DNA from: Cololabis saira
Taxonomy: Eukaryota; Chordata; Actinopteri; Beloniformes; Belonidae
DNA: 64,000 nt
Direction of reading: 5' to 3'
NCBI RefSeq assembly: GCF_033807715.1
Contig: NC_084606.1
Location: 36,336,569 to 36,400,568 of the forward strand
The stretch's first letter is position 1. Each line of letters starts with the position of its first letter. A program made the position numbers and the translations under genes. Under the pieces are notes generated by a model. It was not told where the DNA came from. It was given only the letters and a program-made list of their open reading frames with translations, and did no database searches. Shown piece by piece: positions 45,295 through 57,421 of the stretch.

Positions 45295-45715
45295 CCTTAC
45301 ACGGATCAGTCGTCTTGGTCCCTTTTTTAGAAAAACATCCCCAGAGCATGATGTTTCCACCCCCATGCTTCACAGTAGGTTTGGTGTTCTTTGGATGCAA
45401 CTCAGCTTTCTTTCTCCTGCAAACACCAAGTTGTGTTTCTACCAAAAAGTTCTATTTTGGTTTCACCTGACCATATAACATTCTCCCAATCCTCTCTGCA
45501 TCCTCCAAATGCTCTCTAGCAAACTTCAGACCTGGACATGTCCTGTCTTCAGCAGGAACGTCTGTCCCTGCAGGATCTGAGTCCCTGATCGTAGTGTGTT
45601 ACTGATGGTTCCTTTGTTAATATGGATATTGTTGATGATTAAAAGTGAAGAACGCGAGCTTCCAACACTGCAGTTAAATTTAGCAGTTATTGATGGTCCA
45701 AACAGGTTAGCCCAG

Positions 45716-46046
45716 GGGTCGGCAACCAAAAATGTTGAAAGAGCCATATTGGACCAAAAACACAAAAAACAAATATGTCTGGAACCGCAAAAAATGAAAA
45801 GTCTTGTATCAGCCTTAGAATGAAGACAACACATGCTGCATGTTTCTATATTAGTTACTGTATAACTGGGGGAAGATTTTTTTTTGAAAAAAAGACGAAA
45901 TAAAGGAAAAAAGAAGAAAAAAAAGAAGAAAGAAGAGAAAAAAAAGGGGAAAAAAGAAAAAAGAAGGAAAAGAGGAAAAAAGAAAAAAAAAAGGAAAAAA
46001 AAAAAGGTCAAACATTTTTGAAAAAGTTCCAGGAGCCACTAGGGCG
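45716..46046. mobile_element. hAT, CAGGGGTCGGCAACC family, copy 3, right-truncated
   Basis: Left end CAGGGGTCGGCAACC, shared interior, shortened purine tract, ending at AGGAGCCACTAGGGCG. The last 45 bp or so present in copies 1 and 2 are missing. Confidence 0.8.
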
Positions 46047-46692
46047 TCTGGTTAAAATTAATTATATCTGGGTTTATGGGCTTTATGTGAATGCTGGTGT
46101 ACTTATACACATATATACATATATATTTATCTTTGTAATGATTGCTTCTTGTTAAAAGTATAGTGTTAAAACCTGAAATCTTCTTTCCTCCTCTCAGAAA
46201 GTGATGAACCAGTTTTACAGTTGTCATCCTCTGAAGCCCAGAACAATCACCAGACCAGCCTGTTTGTTCTGGCCATTTACTTTTATTGTTGTCAGATTCG
46301 GTTTATGCATGGGACCTGAGCTGAGCCTCCCCAGTGCCACCGCTACGCGCCCGCCAACACAGTGGAGGTGAACTGATGGGGGTTTGCTCTAGGCCTGTGT
46401 TGAAAAGATTCTAAATCGATTCGCATATGAATTCCTAAAAATCGATTCATATGCGTAGAGATCGATTTTTTTTCATCATTACATTAGAACTTTTGGTATT
46501 TTTTTATTTATGTCCACAAAATAATGTTTTGTTGGACACAAGAATAACTAGTACCATGTTTTTGCCTTTAAATATGTTTAAAGGTATGAAAACATTAAAG
46601 TTTTCAGTTATAATTGCATAAATTATCTATATTTCATTACTTTATATACTGTCTTGGGGTTACATTTGCATAAAATGCTGAAAACCAAATTC

Positions 46693-47343
46693 TCAAAAAT
46701 GTAAAACCGAAATAGACCAAAAATGGAAAAAATTAAAATGGAATGTGGAAAAAATGAAACCGATTTCACACCGATTTGCGGTGCGTGGCTGGCCTTGAAT
46801 GATGCCAGTTTTGTGAGCGAAATGGCATGCGGCACTTGACTCATGTTTGTCGCAGGCATCTCCGAGACGTTTCCAGTTTTTGTAGCCACCTCTTATAAAA
46901 GTAGTCTCTGTGTGCATCTCCGGAAAATGTCTGCAAGCCTTACAACACACTGCATCTTGAGCTTTACTGTATTCTATCCACTTGTACTTCCCATTCCAGT
47001 TGGCATTAAATGACCGTGATTTTCCACCAATGACAGTAGCTGGGAAAGCTATTAGCTTGGGTTGAGTGGCCGGCTCCTCAATCGGTGATAAATCCGATGG
47101 TGTGTGGATTAGTGGATTAAACTGTTCAAGAGGTGCCACCAGTGGTCGGCCCTCTTGGTGGGTCGAGGCCGGTGCCGGGTCATTAAAGTTAGCACAAAGG
47201 CTAGCATGACTATCTGAGGATGTGGCGGTTTCCCCCTTATTCCCTGAGTCAATAAACGTATACTGGTGACCATCCTCTTTAGGCACAGCCCGGTCTGAGC
47301 TTTCTTCAGTCAGTAGACGGGGTCTTTTGAAAAAGTGTCTCAA
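46693..47343 (-). pseudogene. TTF-type zinc finger, hAT transposase N-terminal part
   Basis: The frame reads an acidic low-complexity region (about residues 1-105), then RSFNANWNGKYKWIEYSKAQ and DAVCCKACRHF, followed by GGYKNWKRLGDACDKHESS with AACHFAHK. This is the TTF-type finger (W-x-G-x-W plus C-x2-C and H) found at the N-terminus of ZMYM/hAT-family transposases, where it binds DNA. After about residue 190 the sequence turns into unrelated residues and stops, with no RNase H fold or dimerisation domain. So it is a truncated relic, although 650 bp are still open. Confidence 0.75.
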
Positions 47344-47602
47344 AGACAGCTGTTGTACCTAAATGACCCGCCTTCTGACCCGCTCGTGAACTGAAACATG
47401 ACGCGCAACATCAGTCAATTATAAAAAAAATATATATTTATTTTTTTATTTTTTCCATGAATCTTACTGGGTGGGCAAAGCTGTCAATATGGGGGGGCCT
47501 GTGCACATCCAGGCCCCCCCTTAGATCCGCCCCTGTGATTGGTCCTTACAGCATCATTAGCTGCCAATACTTGCTGTTGAATCTCAATATAATACTAGTA
47601 GT

Positions 47603-49102
47603 AATATGTTGCAGAACTACAGTCATATCATTCATGCAACAGCTCACAAAACAGTTTTAATAACACTAACCCAAATCAATATCGGAATCTGATCGGATCA
47701 TATCAAATCTTGATAATCGATCTGAATCTTAACCCTTGTACTGTCTTTGGGTCAAAATGACCTAATTCTCCTGTTCCTTCTTTCCTCCTGCTCTCTCCTT
47801 CCTTCTCCCTTCCTTCTTTTCCCCCCTCGTACATTCTTTCCTTGTTTTCTCCTTTCCTTACTTCATTCTTTTTCCCTTCCTTCCTTCTTTCCTCCCTTCC
47901 TTCCTTCTTTCCTCCTTCCTTCCTTCCTTCCTTCCTTCCTCCCTTCCTTCCTTCCTTCTTTTTTCCCTTTCTTCCTTCTTTCCTCCCTTCCTTCCTTCTT
48001 TCCTCCCATATTCCCTTCCTCCCTTCTTTCCTTCCTTCTTTTCTCCCTTCCTTCCTTCTTTCCTCCCTTCCTTCCTTCCTTCCTTCCTTCTTTTTTCCCT
48101 TTCTCCCTTCTTTTCTTCCTTCCTTCCTTCCTTCCTTCCTTCCTTCCTTCCTTCCTTCCTTCCTTCCTTCCTTCCTTCCTTCCTTCCTTCCTTCCTTCCT
48201 TCCTTCCTTCTTTTCTCTCTTCCTTCCTTCTTACCTTTCTTCCTTCTTTTCCTCCTTCCTTCCTTCCTTCCTTCCTTCCTTCCTTCCTTCCTTCCTTCCT
48301 TCCTTCCTTCCTTCCTTCCTTCCTTATTTTCTCTCTTCCTTCCTTCTTTCCTTTCTTCCTTTTTTCCCCTTCCTTCCTTCTTTTCCTTCCTTCCTTCCTT
48401 CCTTCCTTCCTTCCTTCCTTCCTTCCTTCCTTCCTTCCTTCCTTCCTTCCTTCCTTCCTTCCTTCCTTCTTTCCTTCCTTCCTTCCTTCCTTCTTTTCTC
48501 CCTTCCTCCTTCTTTCCTCTCTTCCTTTGTTCCTTCCTTCCTTCTTTTTTCACTTCCTTCCTTCTTTTCTTCCTTCCTTCCTTCCTTCCTTCCTTCCTTC
48601 CTTCCTTCCTTCCTTCCTTCCTTCCTTCCTTCCTTCCTTCCTTCCTTCCTTCTTATTCTCTTCCTTCTTTCTTTCCTTCCTTCCTTCTTTTCTCCCTCTT
48701 TTCCCCCTTCCTTCATTCTTTTCTTCCTTCCTTCCTTCCTTCCTTCCTTCCTTCCTTCCTTCCTTCCTTCCTTCCTTCCTTCCTTCCTTCCTTCTTTCCT
48801 CCCTTCTTCCCTTCCTCCTTCCTTGATCCCAAGACAGCACAAGGGTTAAGAATCAGGAATCAAATCAATTCTTGACATTTGAATTGATATCCAGCCCTAG
48901 TTTGTGACATCACAGAATATGTTGCAGAACTACAGTCATATCATTCATGCAGCAGCTGAAAAAACAGTTTTAATAACACAAACCCAAATCAATATCGGTA
49001 TCAAATCGAATCAAATCTTGATAATCGATTCTGAATCTTAAGAATCGAATCGATTCTTGACATTTGAATGGATCCTCAGTCCTAGTTTGTGACATCACAG
49101 AA
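47603..49102. repeat. Tandem duplication of about 190 bp, one copy split by a MITE
   Basis: 47603-47732 plus 48850-48915 align with 48916-49102 (shared words ATATGTTGCAGAACTACAGT, CCAAATCAATATCGG, GACATTTGAAT, GTTTGTGACATCACAG). The TTAA MITE sits only in the first copy. Confidence 0.85.
47733..48845 (+). mobile_element. TTAA MITE with polypyrimidine core, copy 2
   Basis: TTAA at 47729-47732 and 48846-48849; CCCTTGTACTGTCTTTGGG left, complement CCCTTGTGCTGTCTTGGG right. 1,113 bp, the longest copy, with several runs of pure (CCTT)n. The uninterrupted site is preserved at 49038-49041. ERE-like GGGTCAAAATGACCT at 47749-47763. Confidence 0.93.
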
Positions 49103-49419
49103 TCCTGTAAATCTGAGCAACTCTTTCTTTTCAGACTTAACCAAAAACTTAAACTTGCTATACCTGAAAAAGCCGCCCCACAACACACACGCAAACATTT
49201 CTTTTCCCTTTTTGGGTAATTTTCCATGTGATGGTCCGTCAGCGGTGATCCACCAGTGCTGTCATTGCTGCGAGGAGTGGCCTGATAACGCGCTGAAACA
49301 CCTCAGGTTTATCACCGAGCTGTCAGACCTGAGCCCGGCCGGGGACTGGGAGCACTGGGACACACCCAGTCCAGATTACGAGCAGGAGGAGGTGTCGCTC
49401 TCTCAGCGCCGCACGCTTC

Positions 49420-49706
49420 TATTTATACCGGATAGTTGCAATAGCTCCGAGAGAGAGGGAGAGGGAGGGAAACAGAGAGAGTCATATGACCTTCAGCCCA
49501 TTCCACAGATAGTGACGGACAGAGTCCTCACTCTGAGCTCACATCTATCATTACACCGGAGCGTGCAGTAGGATGTGTCGCAACACCGTTGCTGGACTCT
49601 GAAAGCATTTTTCTGGGATATTGTCATTTATTCTCACAGTCGGGGGGACATCTATTTTCTCGTTTGGGGCCATCGACTCAGTCAGCGGCAATGCCAGAGG
49701 AGAAAG
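49420..49706 (+). CDS. Candidate first exon B (5' UTR plus 16 coding bases)
   Basis: A moderately CpG-rich region has a TATA-like TATTTATA at about 49421-49430, followed by a GAGAGGGAGAGGG stretch. The exon would end ATGCCAGAGGAGAAAG followed by a GTACAG donor (GT at 49707-49708). The ATG at 49691 has G at -3. The coding piece is 16 bases (M-P-E-E-K plus one base), phase 1, the same phase as candidate exon A. Together they fit alternative promoters of one plus-strand gene about 37 kb apart. I do not recognise the peptide, and an upstream ATG near 49573 weakens the case. Confidence 0.4.
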
Positions 49707-49708
49707 GT

Positions 49709-49955
49709 ACAGTAACTCGTGACTTTAATAAGCTTTAATTAGCTGCTTGTGACTCGTTCATGTTCATTTACAAGGACAGGAGAGAGTTTGTAGCCCAGCA
49801 CTCTACTCGTCTGTGTTTCCTCTGCATCCTCGCTGCTGTTTCATGTCCAACGCTGGGAGGGTTTCAGGAGAAGTTGGGTTTTATCTTGAGCTTAATCACC
49901 TCTTATGTAATTGGACTAGAAAGGGGCACTTTCTCGGTGGATGTGAGTGACGGAC
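49709..49955. other. Candidate intron sequence
   Basis: No domain. A short open frame beginning at 49760 is not supported. Confidence 0.4.
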
Positions 49956-50112
49956 AGAGGTGTCAAGTAACCAAGTACAAATACTTCGTTACCTTACTTA
50001 AGTGGAAATTTTGGTTGTCTATACTTCACTGGAGTAATTATTTTTCAGACGACTTTTTACTTTTACTCCTTACATTTTCACACAATTCCTGCAACTAAAC
50101 TTGGATGTACAT

Positions 50113-50867
50113 TAGGAATGGGTGATATTTTACCGTTCACGATATATATCGTCAAAAAAATTCCTCACGATAAGAATTTGTCATCTCGCGGTAAAAACGA
50201 TAAATTCCCGTTGATGATGTTTTTGTGTAAAGCTGATTTTTGGAAGGAAGGAAGGGAGGAAGGAAGGAAGGAAGGAAGGAAGGAAGGAAGGAAGGAAGGA
50301 AGGAAGGAAGGAAGGAAGGAAGGAAGGAAGGAAGGAAGGAAGGAAGGAAGGAAGGAAGGAAGGGAGGGAGGGAGGGAGGGAGGGAGGGAGGGAGGGAGGG
50401 AGGGAGGGAGGGAGGGAGGAAGGAAGGAAGGAAGGAAGGAAGGAAGGAAGGAAGGAAACAAGGAAACAAGGAAGGAAGGGAGAAAAGAGGAAGGGAAGAA
50501 GGAAGGAGAGAGCAGGAGGAAAGAAGGAAGGAAGGGAAAAAAGAAGGAAGGAAGGAAGGAAGGAAGGAAGGAAAGGGAGAAGGAAGGGAGAAAACAAGGA
50601 AAGGAGGAAGGAAGGAGAGAGCAGGAGAAAAGAAGGAAGGAAGGGAAAAAAGAAGGAAGGAAGGAAGGAAGGAAGGAAGGAAAGGGGAGAAGGAAGGGAG
50701 AAAACAAGGAAAGGAGGAAGGAAGGAGAGGGCAGGAGGAAAGAAGGAAGGAAGGGAAAAAGGAAGGAAGGAAGGTAGGAAGGAAGGAAGGAAGGAAGGAA
50801 GGAAGGAAGGAAGGAAGGAAGGAAGGAAGGAAGGAAGGAAGGAAGGAAGGAAGGAAGGAAAGAAGGA

Positions 50868-50901
<34 letters not shown>

Positions 50902-51056
50902 AATTCCTGTTGATGACGTTTTTGTGTAACGAGATAGATTTATAGTTAAAAAGGTGGAGTTGAATTGGTATTTTTTTTATCGTCATTTTTATCGTTATCG
51001 GGATAAATGACAGAAATTATCGTGATACATTTTTTAGTCCATACCGCCCATCCCTA
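50113..51056. mobile_element. hAT, TAGGGATGGGYGRTAT termini, duplication ATGTACAT
   Basis: Left TAGGAATGGGTGATAT; the right-end complement is TAGGGATGGGCGGTAT. A perfect 8-bp duplication ATGTACAT lies at 50105-50112 and 51057-51064. Two thirds of its length is a GGAA/GGGA tract. Confidence 0.92.
50244..50898. repeat. (GGAA)n / (GGGA)n polypurine tract
   Basis: About 655 bp of nearly pure purine, with a GGGA block (50361-50419). A direct repeat, ATAAATTCCYGTTGATGAYG, flanks it at about 50200 and 50899. Open frames (KEGR, PSFL repeats) are artefacts. Confidence 0.95.
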
Positions 51057-51460
51057 ATGTACATTCCAATAAAGGTTAGGATAAATGATAACATGCCTCT
51101 GAAGTTTGACTTTTTGCACCATTACAATACTTATAGGCAACTAGTCATCATATCTCCCGCTCTCTGAAACACATGTTAATGCTCAATAGTACACATATAT
51201 GCTTCTTTAATATATTTGCATTATACATTCATTTTCAATGGCTTAATGGCTTTTTTCCCCCTTACATTACTTTTACTTTTATACTTTAAGTAGTTTTGAA
51301 ACCAGTACTTTTATACTTTTACTTGAGTAAAAAACTTGAGTTGATACTTCAACTTCTGCAGGAGTATTTTTAAACTCTAGTATCTATACTTCTACCTGAG
51401 TAATGCATGAATGACAGCAGGCTGGTAGGAAGCGGGGGGCTGTGGGGCGACGTGCTGCCG

Positions 51461-51486
51461 GCCTGCCTGCCTGCCTGCCTGCCTGC
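51461..51486. repeat. (CCTG)n microsatellite
   Basis: About six CCTG units. 51403-51600 around it is GC-rich without a recognisable gene. Confidence 0.8.
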
Positions 51487-51936
51487 ATGGCTGCACGGGC
51501 CCTGGCAGCAGCCGTGGTTTCCCGGTCCCCCGCCGGCATGCCCGGCTCTGGGAGCTCAGCCATCTGGGCCGCTCACACCGGGAGCTAAGAGCTAATCACT
51601 ATGATATTTTTATAGTTGTTTACAGTCTCGCTGGTGCTGCATAACAAACTGACCTTTGAGTACTTTGAGATATTTCTACATGTGCTCTGCAAACCCAAGA
51701 GGATTTATGTTTCTGATAACATCTCCTTGGTGACTGATGCCATGCTACTGCAGGATTACAGATGGTTTGTTGTTGAAGGGAATTGAATTGATTAGAAAAC
51801 AACATTCAAGCAGTGAAATAATAATGCTGAACACAGAGACTGATCCATATTCACCAATCAGGTATCAAACTAATTGCACACATCAAAAGAAGAAAAATGT
51901 TATGTCATATTTTGTCATTTTAATCAAATACATATA

Positions 51937-52177
51937 CAGGACTGTCTCAGAAAATTTGAATATTGTGATTTTCTGTAATGCAATTACAAAAACAAAAATG
52001 TCATACATTCTGGATTCATTACAAATCAACTGAAATATTACAAGCCTTTTATTATTTTAATATTGCTGATCATGGCTTACAGTTTAAGAAAACTCAAATA
52101 TCCTATCTCAAAAAATTAGAATATTCTGGGAATCTTAATCGTAAACTGTAAGTCATAATCAGCAATATTAAAATAAT
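51937..52177. mobile_element. Mariner-type foldback MITE, right-truncated
   Basis: CAGGACTGTCTCAGAAAATT left end with preceding TA; stops in the second arm at ATTAAAATAATTTTATT. Confidence 0.85.
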
Positions 52178-53079
52178 TTTATTTTAACTTTCATTTTTAA
52201 TCCACTCTATATTCTTCTGGTCCGTTCTCCTATATGTTCCCCCTCTAACCCGGTACATACATAGGTTCCTCTAAACATCTGTTCCTGCTACAGTTTTAAC
52301 TAAAAGAAAATGTGCTCCAATACAGCAATAATCTTATTTTAAACACTGCCAAAACTCAAAATCTTAAAGACTTTAACTTAAAACTTAACTAGAACTTAAA
52401 ATTAGCTTGACACAAATGAAAGTTCAATTGAAACACGTGGGAAAAACACCTCCTAAGATCCTTAGTTTTTTGAGTGAATCAGTGAATTTGTTCAACTGGT
52501 GTAAGTTCAGGGTTTTTAAATGCACAGCCATGAACCTACTGGATTATATAATTTAGTCTTAGTGATGTCAATTAACATCTTATGTATATTTACAATTGCT
52601 CTTTAACTAAACAAAAATAGGTTTTATCCGATTACTCGATGGAATTTTCAGTAGAATATTCGAAGAATATTCCATAGCTGCAGCCCTAAACAGGATGAAT
52701 TATTATCATTGACTGGTGGATATGCTAGCTTACCATCAAATACATTTGAGTCAAAGCAGTGTGGACAGTATTGATTGTAAAGCGTCTTGAGTGCTTTAGT
52801 CTGCTGGTTTTATTTCCAGCCTCTTGGCGTGTGTTGGTGTCACCACTGAGCATGCTCAGCAGCGGCGCTGCATTAACCACTGGATTAGCTCTGCTGTTTC
52901 CCTTTCCTCTGCTCAGTTATATTTACTCCACCAGTGTCTTTCTTTTGTATTCTGTACTCCGTGAAAAACAACAACAGTGCGTGTCCTGCCGACTGCTTTG
53001 TAACGATCTATTTCCTGCCAGGAAGGAAAAGAAGGAGTAGTCAGTATTTCAAGTTTCTGACGTGGTGCATTTACTGCCC
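52178..53079. other. No gene; one hAT terminus
   Basis: A hAT-like right end, CATAGCTGCAGCCCTA, occurs at about 52673-52688 after GAATATTCGAAGAATATTC, a palindrome. The partner end was not found. No coding domain. Confidence 0.45.
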
Positions 53080-53083
53080 TTAA

Positions 53084-53757
53084 CCCTTGTGCTGTGTTTG
53101 GGTCAAGGGAGGGTGGAGGGAGAGAAGATGGAAGGAAGGAAAGAAGGAAGTAAGTAGGGAAGGGAGTAAGGAAGGGAGAAAAGATGGAAGGAAGGAAAGA
53201 AGGAAGTGAGGAAGAAAGGAGAAAAGAAGGAAAGAAGGAAGGGAGTAGGAAAGGGAGTAAGGAAGGGAGAAAAGATGGAAGGGAGGAAAAAAGGAAGTAA
53301 GGAAGAAAGGAAAAAAGAAGGAAGGAAGTAGGAAAGGGAGTAAGGAAGGGAGAAAAGATGGAAGGGAGGAAAGAAGGGAGGAATGGAAGGAAGGGAGAAA
53401 GGAGAAAAGAAGGAAGGAAGTAGGAAAGGGAGTAAGGAAGGGAGAAAAGATGGAAGGAATGGAGAAAGGAGAAAAAGACGGAAGGAAGCAAGGAAGTAGG
53501 AAAGGGAGTAAAGAAGGGAGAAAGGAAGGAAAGAAGGGGGAAAAGGGAAGAAAGAAGGGAGGGAAGAAGGAAGGAATGGAGAAAATAAGGAAAGAAGGAA
53601 GGAAAAGCAAAGAAGGTAATACAGGAACGAATGACAGAAGGGAGGTAGGAAGAAAAAGGAGTAAAGGAGGAAAATAGGAAAGGAAGAAGGAAGGAGAGAG
53701 CAGGAGGAAAGAAGGATAGAAGAATTGGGTCATTTGCACTCAAAGACAGCACAAGGG
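53084..53757 (-). mobile_element. TTAA MITE with polypyrimidine core, copy 3
   Basis: TTAA at 53080-53083 and 53758-53761; CCCTTGTGCTGTGTTTGGG at the left edge, complement of CCCTTGTGCTGTCTTTGAG at the right. Opposite orientation to copies 1 and 2, so the plus strand is purine-rich. The ERE-like site is decayed here (GGGTCATTTGCACTC). Confidence 0.9.
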
Positions 53758-53883
53758 TTAAGGTGATGTCCTGCAGGAAACGTGAAAGAAAAGATAAGAA
53801 TTTTAATGATTTCATTTCAGTGGAGCTTGGCTGTGATAAGTGAACCCTGCACAATGTGGTGAAGTGCTATGAGTATGTGATTA

Positions 53884-54185
53884 CAGGACTGTCTCAGAAA
53901 ATTAGAATATTGTGATAAAGTTCTTTATTTTCTGTAATGCTTTTATTATTTTAATATTGCCGATTATGGCTTACAGTTTAAGATTAAGATTCCCAGAATA
54001 TTCTAATTTTTTGAGATAGGATATTTGAGTTTTCTTAAAGTGTAAGCCATGATCAGCAATATTAAAATAATAAAAGGCTTGCAATATTTCAGTTGATTTG
54101 TAATGAATCCAGAATGTATGACATTTTTGTTTTTGTAATTGCATTACAGAAAATCACAATATTCTAATTTTCTGAGACAGTCCTA
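53884..54185. mobile_element. Mariner-type foldback MITE, internally deleted
   Basis: CAGGACTGTCTCAGAAAATT left and CTGAGACAGTCCTA right (last G changed to A), TA on both sides. About 65 bp shorter than the copy at 36994, with part of the left arm missing. Confidence 0.88.
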
Positions 54186-54187
54186 TA

Positions 54188-55408
<1,221 letters not shown>

Positions 55409-56423
55409 CAATCAAAGGTGAAAAATTGCATTGAATAGCATTGGTCATGAATTAAATTCAGCTTCATTTATATAGCGCCAAATAACAACAAATGTCACGC
55501 CAAGCAGGGCTGGGCGATACGACCTCAAATCAATATCACGATAAATTGGGCAGTTTTACCTCGATAACAATAAATGCACGTGTTGTGTGTTTCATTCATG
55601 GGTGATTTTCTGGAGGGTTTGGTGAGCAGCAGCTTCTGTGGTCCAGTAGGGTTGGGGTTAGGTACGGTAGATGTTTCCAGCTCCAGTGGTGTCTTTGAGC
55701 CTCCGGCTGCTCCTCGTGGGCTCTTCTTTACCTCTCTGAGGAGTCTGAGTTGTGTCTTTAGATTAGATCGCATTTTATGGAAAATTTATGCAGAAACCCA
55801 GTAAATCCCAGGAGACTTTCACTTTCACTTTTCACTGCCACTGTGTTTGTGCAGGTAAAGCACCTAATCGTATTGTAAAATGAAGACGATGTCACATAAA
55901 GGACGCATGGTGCATCACGCACCGTGCGTGATGAATTCTAACACTGTCAAGTCTGAAACCACCTCTCAGCTGGTTCATTAACTGAATCCCTCCCATCAAA
56001 CTTCTTGCTTCTTACTCCCAGCAGACAATTGTCTCCACGAGAAAACAAAAAAAAATGCAGGAAGACACAGTGAAAATCCCAAAATAGCTTTTCTTTGAGA
56101 CGTGATTCTATTGATTACTTTAGAGCTAACACCAGGAAGAACGTTGAAACAGTCTGGAAAAGCAGGAGCCTAATAGAAACAGACAGTTCTAGGTGGTGAT
56201 GATGTTCTATATTTAAAAGACCCAAAAGAACATGTGTGCTGATCATAACTAACGTCCAAAGCCCGATATATAGATACAGCAACAGCTGGAAGGTGGAAGA
56301 TGGTGATTATGACATTTATTTATTTGAAAGACTCAAGATAGCTCATGTTGTCTTCCTGGACTTTAAGTTAGGACGGTGAAGCTTCGACCCGTTTCTTATG
56401 TTGCTGGTCCTTGTCACAACAAA
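55409..56423. other. Repeat scraps, no gene
   Basis: TTTATATAGCGCCAAAT at about 55470 is a scrap of the repeat seen at 12966. CAGGGCTGGGCGATACG at 55506 is a hAT-like terminus without a partner. The remainder is unrecognised. Confidence 0.4.
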
Positions 56424-56427
56424 TTAA

Positions 56428-57417
56428 CCCTTGTGCTGTCTTTGGGTCAAGGGAGGAGGAAGGGAAGAGGGGAGGAAAGAAGGAAGGAAGGAAATAAAGG
56501 AAGAAAGCAGAAAGAAGGAAGGAAGTAGGAAAGGGAGTAAGGAAGGGAGAAAAGATGGAAGGGAGGAAAGAAGGAAGTAAGGAAGAAAGGAAAGAAGTAG
56601 GAAAGGGAGTAAGGAAGGGAAAAAAGATGGAAGGGAGGAAAGAAGGAACTAAGGAAGAAAGGATAAAATAAGGAAGGAAGTAGGAAAGGGAGTAAAGAAG
56701 GGATAAAAGATGCAAGGGAGGAAAGAAGGAAGTAAGGAAGAAAGGAGAAAAGAAGGAAGGAAGGAAGGAAGTAGAAAAGGGAGTAAGGAAGGGAGAAAAG
56801 ATGGAAGGGAGGAAAGAAAGAAGTAAGGAAGAAAGGAGAAAAGAAGGAAGGGAGTAGGAAAGGGAGTAAGGAAGGGAGAAAAGATGGAAGGAAAGAAGGA
56901 AGTAAGGAAGAAAAGAAAAAAGAAGGAAGGAAGTAGGAAAGGGAGTAAGAAAGGGAGAAAAGATGGAAGGAAGGAAAGAAGGAAGTAAGGAAGAAAGGAG
57001 AAAAGAAGTAGGGAAGGGAGTAAGGAAGGGAGAAAAGATGGAACGGAGGAAAGAAGGAAGTAAGGAAGAAAGGAGAAAAGAAGGAAGGAAGTAGGAAAGG
57101 GAGTAAGGAAGGTAGAAAAGATGGAAGGAAGGGAGAAAGAAAGGAAAGAAGGGAGAAAAGGAAAGAAGGGAGGGAGGAAGGAATTGAGAAAAGGAAAGAA
57201 AGAAGGGAGGGAACAAGGGATGAATGGGGAAAATAAGGAAAGAAGGAAGGAAAAGCAAAGAAGGTAATAAAGGAACGAATGACAAAGGGAGGTAGGAAGA
57301 AAAAGGAGTAAAGGAGGGTAAAAAAGGAGGAAAAGAGGAAAGGAAGAAGGAAGGACAGAGCAGGAGGAAAGAAGGATAGAAGAATTGGGTCATTTTGACC
57401 CGAAGAAAGCACAAGGG
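56428..57417 (-). mobile_element. TTAA MITE with polypyrimidine core, copy 4
   Basis: TTAA at 56424-56427 and 57418-57421; CCCTTGTGCTGTCTTTGGG at the left edge. Purine-rich on the plus strand. Its core has a higher-order repeat of about 100-120 bp (GTAGGAAAGGGAGTAAGGAA ... GGGAGAAAAGATGG), shared with copy 3 but not with copies 1 and 2. ERE-like GGGTCATTTTGACCC at 57387-57401. Confidence 0.92.
57387..57401. promoter_or_regulatory. ERE-like palindrome in TTAA MITE copy 4
   Basis: GGGTCATTTTGACCC is a perfect palindrome with the estrogen-response core (half-sites GGTCA and TGACC, 3-bp spacer). Same relative place in the element as in copies 1 and 2. Confidence 0.5.
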
Positions 57418-57421
57418 TTAA

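Larger units (their letters stand above)
42600..45715 (-). pseudogene. Tc1-like transposase gene split by later insertions
   Basis: Pieces at about 42600-42828, 43438-43515 and 45303-45715 join in order. The last one encodes, on the minus strand, [20 protein letters not shown], the DDE core of Tc1 transposases. 42660-42800 is the antisense of the PDLNPIE-type end. An L1 scrap (42838-43437) and a hAT (43524-45294) lie inside, and another hAT cuts it at 45716. Several frames are used, so it is dead. Different subfamily from 27480-28450. Confidence 0.8.
46391..48901 (-). mobile_element. Decayed hAT with TTF-type finger gene
   Basis: Left end near TAGGCCTGTGTTGAAAAG and right end GATATCCAGCCCTA (complement TAGGGCTGGATATC), with many AATCGATT words near both ends. 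No convincing 8-bp duplication. Holds the finger gene at 46693-47343, a scrap ending GATCCGCCCCTG (47535) from another hAT, and the polypyrimidine TTAA MITE at 47733-48845. Confidence 0.6.
49956..51402. mobile_element. hAT, CAGAGGTGTCAAGTAAC family, copy 1, with nested hAT
   Basis: Left end CAGAGGTGTCAAGTAAC. The body matches 61854-62542 in reverse orientation on both sides of the nested element at 50113-51056. The right terminus is lost after CTACCTGAGTAATG. Confidence 0.85.

Noticed and set aside
47747..48849. Open frames of 335 and 359 codons made of PSFL repeats, and KEGR repeats on the other strand
   Set aside because: Pure translations of (CCTT)n. A 4-bp repeat read in triplets gives the same four-residue period in every frame. 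The same applies at 38.1-38.8, 50.1-50.9, 53.0-53.8 and 56.4-57.4 kb.
49089..49571. 160-codon open frame on the plus strand
   Set aside because: It starts in the duplicated hAT sequence and has no domain. The CpG-rich part is better explained as a 5' UTR.
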